Source: Echiichthys vipera (Eukaryota > Chordata > Actinopteri > Perciformes > Trachinidae). From it: a stretch of 64,000 nucleotides of DNA. The translations under genes and the position numbers were made by a program. The stretch is from contig OY829659.1 of assembly GCA_963691815.1 (NCBI GenBank), positions 1,224,012 through 1,288,011 of the forward strand, written 5' to 3'. Below, piece by piece: positions 49,698 through 58,500 of this stretch (position 1 is its first letter; every line of letters begins with the position of its first letter). The notes beneath the pieces are model-generated. The model saw only the letters and a list, made by a program, of their open reading frames with translations. It searched no databases and was not told the origin of the DNA.

Positions 49698-50794
49698 TGG
49701 TTAACTCTTTAATTGTTGAAGAAATCAGATATTTCATAGTCTGCGTCTGTAAGCTATTTAACATATTAAGAACTATTCTACATATTGTTCAAATATTCTA
49801 CATCTTTTAAACACATTTCCCTTTTATTTGATTTTAAATAAAGGTGTTAGAGAAGTTTGAGGTGAATTATAAGGCTAAAGCTATTTAATGGAATATGGTA
49901 CTGAAGACTTGCAGTGTAGAAATATGTTTAATTAATTGGTTTATGTAGGCGTATATATCTATGTTTATTCAATCGTGTTTATTCAATCGTGCAATACTGT
50001 TTGGATCTGTTCTAAGATTCAATTTTTTCACTTTCATTTTGATTTAGTTTTATTTTAGTCTGTGCTTATATTTTCTGTCTGTACATTTGTACATTTATTA
50101 GCTTAAATTTTAATGTAACCTGTTTAAAATTCTATTTTCTGACACTGTTTAGTTAAAGACATATTTTTATTGTAACCAGGGAGATACTTGTGCAACCAGG
50201 GAGATACTTGTGCAAAGTAAGAATTTCACTGTGCAGTGTGACGTCTGTCTTAACTGAACATATGACAATAAACATCTTCAATCTTATATTTATGTAAACG
50301 TGGATATTTGTAAGTAATTATGCATATTTTTTAAACCAAATGCAAGTGATTAAGCGAGCAAATATACACTTAGTTAGTTATTTTTTTAGATAAGCATTCA
50401 CAAATATGTTTTAACTGCTAATCAGAATCAGAAATACTTTAATAATCCCATTTATTTCATTGTTTAAAATGAAATAAATGAAAGAATATTAATGTTATTT
50501 ATTAGTTATTAGTTGTTTAGTGTATTTCATGTGTGCCGAATTCAAAAGTCCTGTTTAAAAATGATGATAACGTTGAAGTTTTGTTCTTTTTTACTTATTT
50601 AAACTTTAAAATTGTGTTTTTTTAGCAGAGGTCTGGGGTTCACGCGACAGGGGGGTTAGTGTTAACGTTAGTTCCTCGTGCATACCGACACAAACACGTC
50701 ACTTGTTACGTTAATAACGGCTCCGTTATCCTCTCACCGAGTCCGTTGGGTTCTCTCCATTGTCGGTCTGTTCACCTCTCATTGCAGATAACAT
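22444..50794 (-). CDS. usp28: usp28, ubiquitin carboxyl-terminal hydrolase 28 (26 exons)
   Basis: USP28 is a mainly nuclear cysteine protease that removes ubiquitin from substrates such as MYC and DNA-damage checkpoint proteins. Coding exons in order: 50738-50794, 48056-48133, 45433-45553, 44218-44305, 43197-43359, 39431-39517, 39193-39330, 37239-37306, 37073-37149, 36851-36999, 36255-36382, 35927-36022, 34722-34895, 34427-34623, 33438-33508, 32975-33203, 31328-31663, 31000-31136, 28938-29219, 28321-28416, 27673-27851, 27150-27228, 25890-25969, 24443-24566, 23358-23556, 22444-22619. They sum to 3609 bases: 1202 aa plus stop, with all phases consistent (human protein 1077 aa). Domains: UBA-like about 20-60, UIM about 86-104, USP catalytic domain about 151-636 with Cys162 and His583, acidic linker 641-892, and the conserved C-terminal region to ESIHSTSIVSVK. 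The ending VSVK and the lack of USP25-specific strings separate it from USP25. An in-frame TAA lies upstream of the first ATG. Confidence 0.96.
24382..24418. repeat. AC dinucleotide microsatellite next to a usp28 exon
   Basis: (AC)n with one AG interruption, only 25 bases past the donor of usp28 exon 24443-24566. Confidence 0.95.
25692..25714. repeat. GT dinucleotide microsatellite
   Basis: Uninterrupted TG run in a usp28 intron. Confidence 0.95.
26330..26960 (+). mobile_element. L2-type LINE 3' end, degraded
   Basis: Scattered frame pieces such as RSEPCSSPINQNQGQ correspond to the region after the reverse transcriptase in fish L2/CR1-like elements (QNAARLLTRTR type). The 3' end GCACTTTGTGATGCACTTC ... 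AAAGGTGCTACAGAAATAAA followed by (ATT)n is the characteristic L2-type tail. Many stops; inactive. Confidence 0.65.
28938..31663 (-). CDS. usp28: usp28 exons 17-19, expanded acidic and proline-rich linker
   Basis: Exons 31328-31663, 31000-31136 and 28938-29219 encode residues 641-892. After a conserved start (RRYVHEDNRWFQQELSEWEE) the sequence becomes low complexity: Pro/Glu/Ser-rich (PDPEAENDLEPDP), a run of five prolines, and a Gln/Glu tract (EQQQQEEQEQQE). The human linker is much shorter, which accounts for most of the extra length of this protein. Frames stay open and phases match, so they read as genuine exons. Confidence 0.85.
29220..30999 (-). other. usp28 intron between the linker exons
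   Basis: Apart from the SINE at 29864-30211 I see no repeat or exon. Phase 0 on both sides means an additional phase-0 exon could be hidden here, but none was found. Confidence 0.5.
29864..30211 (-). mobile_element. tRNA-derived SINE copy
   Basis: Minus orientation. The tail (TCATTCATTCATT, CCGCTTATCCCGGGG) is on the left and the tRNA-like head (GAGGCGACAGTGCTAACCAT) on the right. Lies in a usp28 intron. Confidence 0.85.
31664..32974 (-). other. usp28 intron with a palindromic element
   Basis: AT-rich unique sequence apart from the inverted-repeat element at 32451-32635. Confidence 0.6.
32451..32635. mobile_element. 185-base palindromic (foldback) element
   Basis: Left arm GTGTCGTGGG ... 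GTTTCAGAC ... CACTGGATTAACAG ... CCTCCTATTAG ... GGGCAG. The reverse complement of the right arm reads GTGCTATGGG ... GTTTCGGAC ... TACTGGATTAACAG ... CCTCCTACTAG ... GGGCAG. The arms meet near the centre with almost no loop; the right arm carries about 18 extra bases. No coding capacity; either a MITE or another hairpin-forming element. Confidence 0.8.
32975..33508 (-). CDS. usp28: usp28 exons 15-16, catalytic histidine box
   Basis: Exon 33438-33508 encodes LKASIDRLTQMLEGMY; exon 32975-33203 encodes YRLHAVLVHEGQASAGHYWA with catalytic His583, then MKYNDVSITESSWEELERDS and ASAYCLMYIDDRLP. This closes the USP fold. Confidence 0.96.
34427..36382 (-). CDS. usp28: usp28 exons 11-14, insertion arm within the catalytic domain
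   Basis: Exon 36255-36382 has LPPVLTFELSRFEFN and EKIHKKLEFPQIIYMD; 35927-36022 is a charged coiled-coil (VKKLKEQLAALQQKLE); 34722-34895 has YGSGPTKYPLADMLQF; 34427-34623 has SVTEEELHFVKSCLQRWR. In human USP28 the helical arm encoded here mediates dimerisation of the catalytic domain, so dimer formation is expected to be kept. Confidence 0.92.
35144..35487 (+). mobile_element. tRNA-derived SINE copy
   Basis: Head GGGCTACACGGTGGTGGAGTGG and body GTTTGCATGTTCTCCCCGTG ... GTGAATGGTTGTCTGTCTCT. It lacks the extra GGGTTCTCCG segment seen in the copies at 40631, 44597 and 53033, so it belongs to a different subfamily. Confidence 0.87.
35509..35772 (+). mobile_element. tRNA-derived SINE copy with internal deletion
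   Basis: Begins GCGACACGGTGGACTGGTGG, only 21 bases after the preceding SINE ends, and lacks the central TTGCATGTTCTCCCC segment. Ends with (GAAT)n. Confidence 0.85.
36480..36770. other. unclassified intron sequence in usp28
   Basis: GC-moderate stretch unlike its AT-rich neighbours (for example GGGTGTTTCGGCCTTTAAAC). It has the look of an old repeat fragment, but I cannot assign it. Confidence 0.25.
36851..39517 (-). CDS. usp28: usp28 exons 6-10, catalytic core fingers and palm
   Basis: Exons 39431-39517 (SLFHLPVFRRLVLNYRL), 39193-39330 (RFVDPSAAVELLRDAFR), 37239-37306 (DVSEFSHKLLDWLEDAFQL), 37073-37149 (NPMVQLFYGTF) and 36851-36999 (FGQYPLQVNGFNNLDECLEG) carry the QQDVSEF and FGQYPLQV motifs of the USP28 catalytic domain. 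For exon 37073-37149, only the CAG acceptor at 37150-37151 keeps frame; the TAG and TAGAG alternatives a few bases on do not. Confidence 0.93.
37876..38022. repeat. retroposon-like fragment
   Basis: AATCAGAATCAGAAATACTT then TAATAATCCCAGAGGGAAAT. The first 30 bases recur at 50424-50455, showing a dispersed family. The sequence resembles the 3' region of fish LINE-type elements. Confidence 0.5.
38026..38275 (+). pseudogene. possible hAT/BED-type transposase N-terminal fragment
   Basis: An open frame begins MAEYDMNDQEEEDKNAPLA with good start context and carries CELC followed by a Ser/Arg/His-rich segment, similar to the BED zinc finger that opens many hAT transposases. After its stop another frame reads VQPKHPQLDDFK, suggesting a frameshift or splice. 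No downstream transposase domain follows. Tentative. Confidence 0.3.
38510..38974 (-). mobile_element. LINE 3' end fragment, copy C
   Basis: Same family as 15202-15652 and in the same orientation as 16351-16719 (CTTCAGCCTCTTATCC ... GGGAGACTCCAGACCC), extending further 5' of the element to TGGGTCATGACCC. Confidence 0.75.
40631..40974 (+). mobile_element. tRNA-derived SINE copy
   Basis: Head GCGGCACGGTGGTTTTGGTGG, internal duplicated GGGTTTTCTCCGGGTTCTCC, tail (GAAT)n. A small deletion removes part of the GTTTGCATG segment. Confidence 0.87.
42340..42965 (+). mobile_element. interspersed element related to 55700-56110
   Basis: Shares TATAGTTTGTTTG(T/C)(G/T)CTGGTCC, CGAGGTTGGATCACATTCTG, CGCACCAAGGGGG and GTGAAAACAACCTTAAAAAG with 55878-56110. 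The middle carries a GAAA-rich tract (42555-42609) absent from the other copy. Probably a non-autonomous DNA transposon; the family is not identified. Confidence 0.5.
43197..43359 (-). CDS. usp28: usp28 exon 5, catalytic cysteine box
   Basis: Encodes WPVGIRNVGNTCWFSAVIQ with nucleophile Cys162. It is preceded by KRKRCE, a basic patch also present in human USP28. The donor is GTGAGG in phase 0. Confidence 0.96.
43640..43850. repeat. unclassified old repeat
   Basis: GCTAAAGTCATTAGTATTCATCGTTTGGGAACCATTAATG-type sequence resembles a dispersed fish repeat in style (split here as 43776-43815), but no second copy occurs in this window. Confidence 0.25.
44218..44305 (-). CDS. usp28: usp28 exon 4, ubiquitin-interacting motif
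   Basis: Encodes ELPKDELQAAIELSLQES at residues 86-103, a classic UIM (acidic start, central Ala, Leu-Ser-Leu). The UIM binds ubiquitin chains in USP25/28. Confidence 0.93.
44597..44953 (+). mobile_element. tRNA-derived SINE copy
   Basis: Near full length: A-box-like GTGGTGGTTAACACTG, B-box-like GGTTTGAATCCCGG, body with GGGTTCTCCGGTTTCCTCCC, ending GACAAGCGGTTGAAGATG and (AATG)n. Confidence 0.9.
45433..48133 (-). CDS. usp28: usp28 exons 2-3, UBA-like domain
   Basis: Exon 2 (48056-48133) encodes QSEILINQLREVTGIQDPQI and LYRALN; exon 3 (45433-45553) continues ASQGDVGHAVGLLTTQ. Together they form the UBA-like helix bundle known from the USP25/USP28 N-terminus (human NQLREITGIQDPSF). Exon 3 has a weak GTACAA donor, but its phase 1 agrees with the next exon. 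Confidence 0.9.
47056..47260. repeat. retroposon-like fragment with AC repeats
   Basis: TTGCCTTTAGTGTCATTGTA ... CAGTACAATCCC followed by (AC)n blocks at 47212-47257. The arrangement is typical of a decayed LINE 3' end, but the assignment is uncertain. Confidence 0.4.
47438..47750 (+). mobile_element. second SINE family, full copy
   Basis: Starts GGGGCGGCTGTGGCTTGGTGG with B-box-like GGTTCGATCCCC, then GTCCTTGAGCAAGACACTGA, GCGCATGGGTGTGTGAATG, and ends AAAGGCGCTATACAAGTACA. The 3' half recurs at 53465-53619. Confidence 0.8.
48483..48525. repeat. AT dinucleotide microsatellite
   Basis: Two TA runs separated by CG; self-complementary and able to form a hairpin. Confidence 0.93.
49392..49447. 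repeat. compound CT and AC microsatellite
   Basis: (CT)n at 49392-49414 followed by (AC)n at 49421-49447. Confidence 0.95.
49647..49696. repeat. TAA trinucleotide microsatellite
   Basis: About 16 uninterrupted TAA units. Confidence 0.96.
50738..50794 (-). CDS. usp28: usp28 exon 1 (start codon)
   Basis: Two in-frame ATGs: 50792-50794 (weak context) and 50780-50782 (GCAATGA, purine at -3). The exon ends NPTDS with the donor GTGAGA in phase 0. An in-frame TAA nine codons upstream of the first ATG limits the start to these two. Confidence 0.75.
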
Positions 50795-51078
50795 GAAAAC
50801 GTGAATTTCTTCCTGTTTTTACCGAAAGTTTTCAGCCCCGAGTCCCGAAGTCACAGCAACTCCATCTGTCATTCACCGAGGACGACCGGCCAGCTGTGCG
50901 CGCTCCCCCACCAGGACAAGCGCGTGAACGACGAGGCTCGCACACGTCAACGTGCGCGCTCTGTCACTGTGGAGGACTGAACGTGACTCAAGTCTCAATA
51001 AATAAATAAATATATAAATAAATAAATAAATGAATAAATAAATAAATGAATAAATAAATAAATGCATGAATAAAGGTA

Positions 51079-51129
<51 letters not shown>

Positions 51130-52568
51130 ATGCATGAATAAAGGTATAAATAAATAAATAAATAAAGGTATAAATAAATAAATATATGAATAAATAAATA
51201 AATAAATGCATGAATGTAGGTATAAATAAGTAAATAAATAAATAAGTAAATAAATAAATAAAGGTATAAATAAAGGTATAAATAAATAAATAAATAAGTA
51301 AATAAATAAATGCATGAATAAATAAATAAATGCATGAATAAAGGTATAAATAAATAAAGGTATAAATAAATAAATATATGAATAAATAAATAAATGCATG
51401 AATAAAGGTATAAACAAATAAATAAATAAATATATGAATAAATAAATAAATGCATGAATAAAGGTATAAATAAATAAATAAATATATGAATAAATAAATA
51501 AATGCATGAATAAAGGTATAAATAATTAAATAAATAAATAAATATATGAATAAATAAATAAATGCATGAATAAAGGTATAAATAAATAAATAAATAAATG
51601 TATGAATAAATAAATAAATGCATGAATAAAGGTATAAATAAATAAATAAATAAATGTATGAATAAATATATGAATAAATGAATAAATGCATGAATAAAGG
51701 TATAAATAAATAAATAAATAAATGTATGAATAAATAAATAAATGCATGAATAAAGGTATAAATAAATAAATGTATGAATAAATAAATAAATAAATGCATG
51801 AATAAATGTATAAATGATATCATATAATATAAATAAATCAATGTATAAAAAATACAGGAATAAATACATAAATGCATGAATAAATAAATAAATACAGGAA
51901 TACATCAATAAATGCATAAATAGATACACAAGTAATTGTATAAACAAATAAATAAAAAAATTGAATAATAAATAAATAAATAAATGCATGAATAAATAAA
52001 TAAATACAGGAATACATTAATAAATGCATAAATAGATACACAAGTAATTGTATAAACAAATAAATAAAAAAATTGAATAATAAATAAATAAATAAATATA
52101 TAAAAATAAAACTAATATAGGAATAAAAACATGAATGCATGAATACATAATAAAATAATGAATGTATACAAAATATAAAGGATAAATACATAACTGCATC
52201 AATTAATAATTAAATAAATAAATGTATGAATAAATAAATACAGGAATAAATGTATAAATAAATTAATAAATACATGTGAATAAATGTATATACATTGAAG
52301 CTCAGTTTGCATCATGACCTCCTGTATTTGCTGTGTTCAGCTGGGTTAAAAACACCTTTACATGAAGGAGAGCTCCTCTGTAATGTAGAATACACAAACC
52401 TTCAGGGACTCATCATTATGTGTATCACCTTACCTGGGTGGGCAGTGGAAAATCAATACCAGTGCAACCAAAATGTCTGCACTACCCTGTTCACTGTTCA
52501 TCCCGTACACCGGCTACCGCTCCTCTTGAAACTGTGGATATGTTTGTGTTAACAGAGCGTAGGTTTTG
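50795..52568. promoter_or_regulatory. usp28 / htr3b head-to-head spacer
   Basis: The start codons of usp28 (minus) and the htr3b-like gene (plus) are only 1.8 kb apart and divergent. 50795-50995 is CpG-rich (for example CAGCTGTGCGCGCTCC and CGTCAACGTGCGCGCTC) and is the likely usp28 promoter. The middle is taken up by the AAAT array, and about 280 bases (52291-52568) remain before the receptor start. Confidence 0.55.
51000..52290. repeat. 1.3 kb AAAT tetranucleotide array with higher-order units
   Basis: Built from AAAT/TAAA with regular punctuation. GCATGAATAAAGGTATAAAT recurs at 51332, 51395, 51452, 51504, 51564, 51620, 51688 and 51744 (spacing 52-68, mostly 56), alternating with TATATGAAT or TGTATGAAT. 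After about 51800 the pattern changes to AAATACAGGAATA and ATAGATACACAAGTAATTG units repeated twice. Long open frames rich in Ile, Phe, Tyr and Leu on minus are by-products of the array. Confidence 0.96.
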
Positions 52569-55500
52569 ATGGGACACCTGGATAACGCCTATCATCTGGA
52601 AGGCAGGATGTCTGTCATTTGGCTGATGCTGATGTTCTCAGGTAAGCTTCTCTGTTCGGCTACAGACAGGACACGACACTCGCCTTTCCTACATATGTGC
52701 AGGGTTCTGTTGCATACATTTCTCCTTTGTGAAATTCTACTGTGAAGTTTTCACATTGTTCAAAAGTTGATTGCTTTTTGGAGTGTGACAGTTCTGACTC
52801 ATTGCTTATTTGAGTTACAGTCAGCAACCACTCTTTCTTCAAACCGTACTGTGAAATGTCATGTGACGCATGCGCATGTAATAATGAATGCAATGGAGGG
52901 TAAAGTAGAACTATTTTAACCTCCTGGTCACTAGCTGTCATAAAGCACCGGGTTTAAAACTAAAGCTATAAAAAGACATTTAATGTGTTTTGCCTTTAGC
53001 ACCTCTGACTGATTAGAGAATAAACTTAATTCTGTGGTGGTTAGCACTGTCGCCTCACAGTGAGAGGGTTTTCTGGTTAGCATCCCGGCTGGGGCCCTTC
53101 TGTGTGGAGTTTGCATGTTGTCCCCGTGTCTGCGTGGGTTTCCTCCGGGTTCTCCGGTTTCCTCCCACAGTCCAAAGACGTGCAGGTGTTGGGTTCATTG
53201 ATGACTCTAAATCACCCGTAGGTGTGAATGGTTGTCTGTCTCTGTTCGTCTCTATGTGTCCTGTGATAGACTGGCGTCCTGTCCAGGGTGGACCTCGCCT
53301 CACACCGGATGTCAGCTGGGATCAGCTCCAGCCCCCCGCGACTCCGATAGAGACAAGCGGTTGAAGATGAATGAATTAATTGTCAACGTAAAAATACGAT
53401 AGGCTCATCGATACACCCTACATTAACCATGAGCCTCAAGTGTTTTCGTGTGTAAATTAATAACCATGCTCCCCGTGCTGCGCATGAGTGTGTTAATGTG
53501 GTGTGAATGGTTAGATTAGATGGTGTGTAGATGTCCACTGCCATCAGTGTGAATGTCTGTGTGAACGGGTGAATGTGACAAACGCTGAAAGTGCCTTGAG
53601 CAGTCAGAAGACTAGAAAGTTGCCACACGGTAAACTTGCAGCCTATGGGGCCCGCAGAGGATTGGGGGGCCCATAGCCGCGCTCGGCCCTGTTGATAATG
53701 TAGCTTTGACTTCCAGCTCATCTGACTGAATGTGTGCCGGAGAAGCCGAAGAGATCAGCGCTGAACCAGCTGACCAGGACCCTCCTCAGGAAATACGACT
53801 GCGGGGTTCGACCTGTTCACAACTGGACCAGTTCTACCACGATCTACATCGACCTCATACTGCAGTCTGTGCTTGATGTGGTAAATTAACTTTGCAAAAC
53901 TGCTAAAATTCAGCTTTTTTTAACTCACAGGTTAGAAAAAGACTGCACAGTAGCCGTAATATAAAACAAAAGTATTATTTTTAGTAGCATTATTAATATA
54001 AAAGTATCATTTAGACTTTCTACTTCTAACAGGACGGAAAGACCCAGAGCATAACTACAAGTATCTGGTACAGGCAGGTGGGTGAACCTTTACAACCATT
54101 AACCAACATTAACTCTCTCTTCTCAGTGAATGGGAATCATGTACAAGTGGTTTTGATTGGAATGCACATTATTATTAATAACAAAGGTAGTTAAGTTGAA
54201 TTTTTGGTTTAAATGTTTGCGTAAATATTTGCCTTTCAATTTAAATATATCATTTTACTGCATACGTTCTCTTCTACTTTCAGATCTGGACGGATGAGTT
54301 CCTGGTTTGGGACCCAGAGGAGTTCGATGGCATCAACGAGATCTCACTGTCATCTGATGCCATCTGGATACCTGATGTTATCATTAGTGAATTGTAAGAA
54401 ATTACTTAAAAGATCCCTTTAAAACATTTAAGTGTTGGTCTACAGCGTCCTACAGAGAGGTATGAAAAAATCAACTCACAGAGATCGCGTTCATATCCTT
54501 GTCTGTGCTTCTGTCTTATGTTTTTGTGATTGGTGTTGCAACTTCCCCAAGGGGACAATTAAAGTCTGATTCAAGTGTAAGTCCAGCAAAATGGACCCCA
54601 TGGTCTATTTTCGGCATGAAAATACATCTAATAAACCATGGAGACTGTTGTTTTTGTTAAGCAACCATGTATAGAGATCGCCTGAAAGACGCTGAACGCA
54701 TCGAAAACGGCATTTTTTAACCAGTAATATTGCTCATTATAACACCAAACCTCTGCAGGAGCATGATTAGGGTGCCTACACATAAAATGAAGAACCAACA
54801 ACATAGTTAGAGAACCTGGAGTTTATTAAAAAAGACTGTTTAACAAGTCTGTGCTTTACCAGTAGGTCATGTTGACAGGTCGTCCGTACAAGTTGATTAC
54901 TGAATGCACTGGAGTTCAGTTCAAGGAGGAAAGTTTTGGCATATTTAAAACTCCATGGAAATGCATTATCACTGTGCTGTTTGTGACGATGTCAATCAAG
55001 AGGTGACACGGGAATGAAAGGAGTTGCATATGTAAGTTTCAAAATAATAATCCTACGAGAGGAGCTGGTAGTTGGGCAGATGGTAAGTCTTTTAAAACAG
55101 TCTTTTTAAATAAACTCCAGGTTCTCTAACTATGCTGCTGGTGCTTTCTTTTATGTGAAGGGACCCTTATCATGCTTCTGCAGAGGTTTGGTGTTATTTT
55201 GAGAAATGTTAGTAATTAAAAAATGCTGTTTTGGGTGCGTTCAGCGCACTGCCCCAAGCTAATCAGTGTTAGCCCTTTAGGGTTGTTACCGTCTCTCCGG
55301 GTATTCTTTATACATGGTTGATCAACAAAAAAAACTGTCTCCATGGCTTATTTGATGTAATTTAATGTCGAAAAAGACCGTGGGATCCATTTTTGCCGGA
55401 CTTCCACTTTAAATCTGACATTGAATGACCACTTTTGATAAAAGTGTAAGCGTTCGTTGCACTTGGACCACTAAATTCTGTCCTGTTGTCCATGTCTCCC

Positions 55501-58500
55501 CTCTCCCTCCTATGCGTTCCAAGTGTTGACGAGGGGAAGTCCCTAACGATCCCCTATGTGTACGTCAACTCCTCTGGCTCAGTGAAAAATTACCGGCCTA
55601 TGCAGGTGGTCCTGGCCTGCAGCCTGGAGATGTACGCCTTTCCATTCGACAAGCAGAACTGCAGCCTCACCTTCCGCAGCTGGCTTCACTCAGGTGCGTT
55701 CGCTGCGTGCCATGGGACGGTGGTCTGTAATCTCAGGGAATTCACACCTGCGGTACCTATGAAGAGTTATAGGTTGATTTGGGTGCAACTGCCTAATCTT
55801 AGAACCCCCCAAACCTTATGGGTGGACAACACACCCCTAACTTGCCAGCTGTTTCTAAAGCTTTCAACAGTCGTCTATAGTTTGTTTGCTCTGGTCCAAA
55901 TCTGTTTTGAATGGATTGAGGTTGGATCAAGTTCTGATCACAAAACAACCATAGTCAAGTGTATGTTTGATGGGAGACGAGTCTGGAACTTGTTCTGCAT
56001 CCGAGTGCGATTGCTGCGTTCACACCAGTTAGAATAAACCGCGCCAAGGGGGTAAAAGTTCCAGGGTAGGATTCAACAGATCTAAACGAGGCAGGTGTGA
56101 AAACACCCTCATCAAGAGACCACCAGGAGCATCCTAGTAAGACTTAAGATCTCTGCTAGTTCACCACAAAGACAGGCTCCCCCATAGGAGACAAAGGTCA
56201 CGGCTGCTTTTTTCATTAGCGATTACTCAGCCAATTACTTTCCCAATTAATTGCCTAATCATTTTGTCTATAAAATGTCGACCACACTCCTAAAGCCCAA
56301 GGTGACTTTGCCTGACCAACAGTCAAACCCAAAAGTTATTCAATTTATTATCAAGTTAAACAAAGGAAATCAGGAAGAATATAGATTTTAAAGGCTGGTT
56401 CTAGGGATAAGTATCCTAGTATTTCTGCTTAACAAATGTGTTAAATGTACAATTATCTTTGATAATACCATTGAAGTCTCAGGTCACATCCCTTGATAAG
56501 ATGTGTTAGAAAACGGAAAATGCCAATAAATTAACCTTGAGTTGAGATTATCTTGTCAGTAGCTTCCAAAGAAAGGTAATAGACAGGATACACAATTTCT
56601 AATTCACTTTGCTTGCATGTCTTTAGATGATATAAATTTAACCTGGAGGCAAAAGTGATGAGTTGATTAAAAGGAAAGTGGGATATTTACAGCTTTCCTT
56701 CCTTTCCCCTCTTGCAGTGAAGGAAATAGACCTGGCGTTGTGGAGGAGCGCAGAGGCCATCGCTAATGATAAGAGGGAGTTCATGAATGACGGAGAATGG
56801 GAACTGTTGTCCATTCCTTCCAGCTACTGGCAAATCCACCAAGACAACACTGACTATGCCCACATCCAGTTCAATGTATGTGCCTTTCATCCTCTCAGTC
56901 ACATTAATACACACGTTGAAAGAGTAAAGATTGGGACATAAAGTCAGATTATTTGAACATAATCCGTGTATTACTGATATCTTAAAGTGCAGTATCGTGC
57001 AACAGCTCTGTGACGAGTGCCAGAAGCTGCTCTGTGATGGCAGTGATTGCTTATCGATGGTGAGTTTTAAACTGCAAACCCCTCTGTGGGTTAGCCCCCC
57101 CTCCGCGCTGTGTGGTGGAATTGTAAAGTGTAAAGCAATTGGCCGCGACCTTCATGGATCGGGCTAGTGAGCTAATGCCAAATGATGAGACGGAGGCCGT
57201 TTCTGGCAAGTAAAGAGACGGATAGAGAGCGAGGCTGATAGACAGGGGAGGGTGAGCAACCATAATGAGACTGTCTCAGTGGCTGCCTGATCAATGGACG
57301 TCTTGTTAGTGGTGAGGAAAATGGCCCCACAGCCCACTGCAGGTGGAGCGCGGGGAGGGCTGCTATTTATTCAGCACAAAGAGCGAAAAGGCTTTTTGGT
57401 AATGGAGCATTTCATGACTCAATGGGATACGGTTACTTTGTGGCAGTTTTGTTGCTAAATGTACGTCACATGAAAACGGTTTCTGATGGAAAATGCTCCT
57501 GTTCTTTTCCAGCTCTGAGGAAATGACTCGAGAGAAAGATCTGTATGACAGCTGCGTCAAAATCTGCACAAATAAAAGCAAAACTATCTGCAAGGCTAGA
57601 CGGCACTAGAGGGAGCGTGTGGTTGAATAAATGATATCATTTCTGATCGTGTCCTTCACATCTCAGCGTCTCCATCCTCATCTTTCATTCAGGTGTTGAT
57701 CCGCCGGCGCCCCCTGCTGTATGTGGTGGGTCTCCTCATCCCCAGCATCTTCCTCATGCTTGTAGATGTGACGAGCTTCTACCTGCCTCTTAACAGCGGC
57801 ACACGCATTGTCTTTAAAACCAGCGTACTGCTGGGCTACACTGTCTTCAGAGTGAATCTGACAGACGAGCTGCCCGCCACTGCAGTCAGAACTCCACTCA
57901 TAGGTGGGTTTTTGATGGTTTTTCTTTGTTGTTAAGATCATTTCACTACATGTATTGTTACCATTCTATCCATTTTTATTTGTTTTAGCCCCAATTATTT
58001 CGTCTTATGTCAGTCCTGACCTTGATTGTGTCTGTTAAACTAAATGGACAATACATCTTGGCCTTGTATTGCAACCAGAAAGGCCATTGTTCTCACATAA
58101 CACCTATCAAAATCCTGCACAGAGCATGCTCGTGTTACCATCCCGGCCTGCTTATAATATATACTATATATATAATATCGGTTATCAATAAGGCCTTACT
58201 GGTTGTCGGTCCATAAACTATCTTGTAGCCAGTGTTGTAGCTTTTCTGTTTTCACTCCCACCTCCATCCAGGTGTGTTCTTCGCGGTGTGCATGGCCATG
58301 CTGATGCTCAGCTTGATTAAGTCGATTCTGGTGGTGAAGCTGCTCCACCACAGTGAGAAGGAGGTCAGGCAAATGTCAGTGTCTGCCTGCCTGCTGGACA
58401 AGTACGGCTCGGCCGGCCAAGGCTTTACAGAGAGCGTTTTTACCTCCATTAAGACCCTCGACATCAACCCGTCCGGAGGTAAGCCCCAAGCTCAGAGATC

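Larger units (their letters stand above)
48134..50737 (-). other. usp28 intron 1
   Basis: Contains AT (48483-48525), CT/AC (49392-49447) and TAA (49647-49696) microsatellites and AT-rich unique sequence; no exon seen. Confidence 0.6.

Noticed and set aside
50873..51989. Long minus-strand open frames of more than 300 codons rich in Ile, Phe, Tyr, Leu
   Set aside because: They are translations of the AAAT array; the same low-complexity protein appears in several frames, and it is not evidence of a membrane protein gene.
55486..56037. 183-codon open frame taken as a single coding region
   Set aside because: Only 55524-55693 is an htr3b exon; the rest reads through a GT donor into an interspersed element, and the upstream Met lies in the intron.
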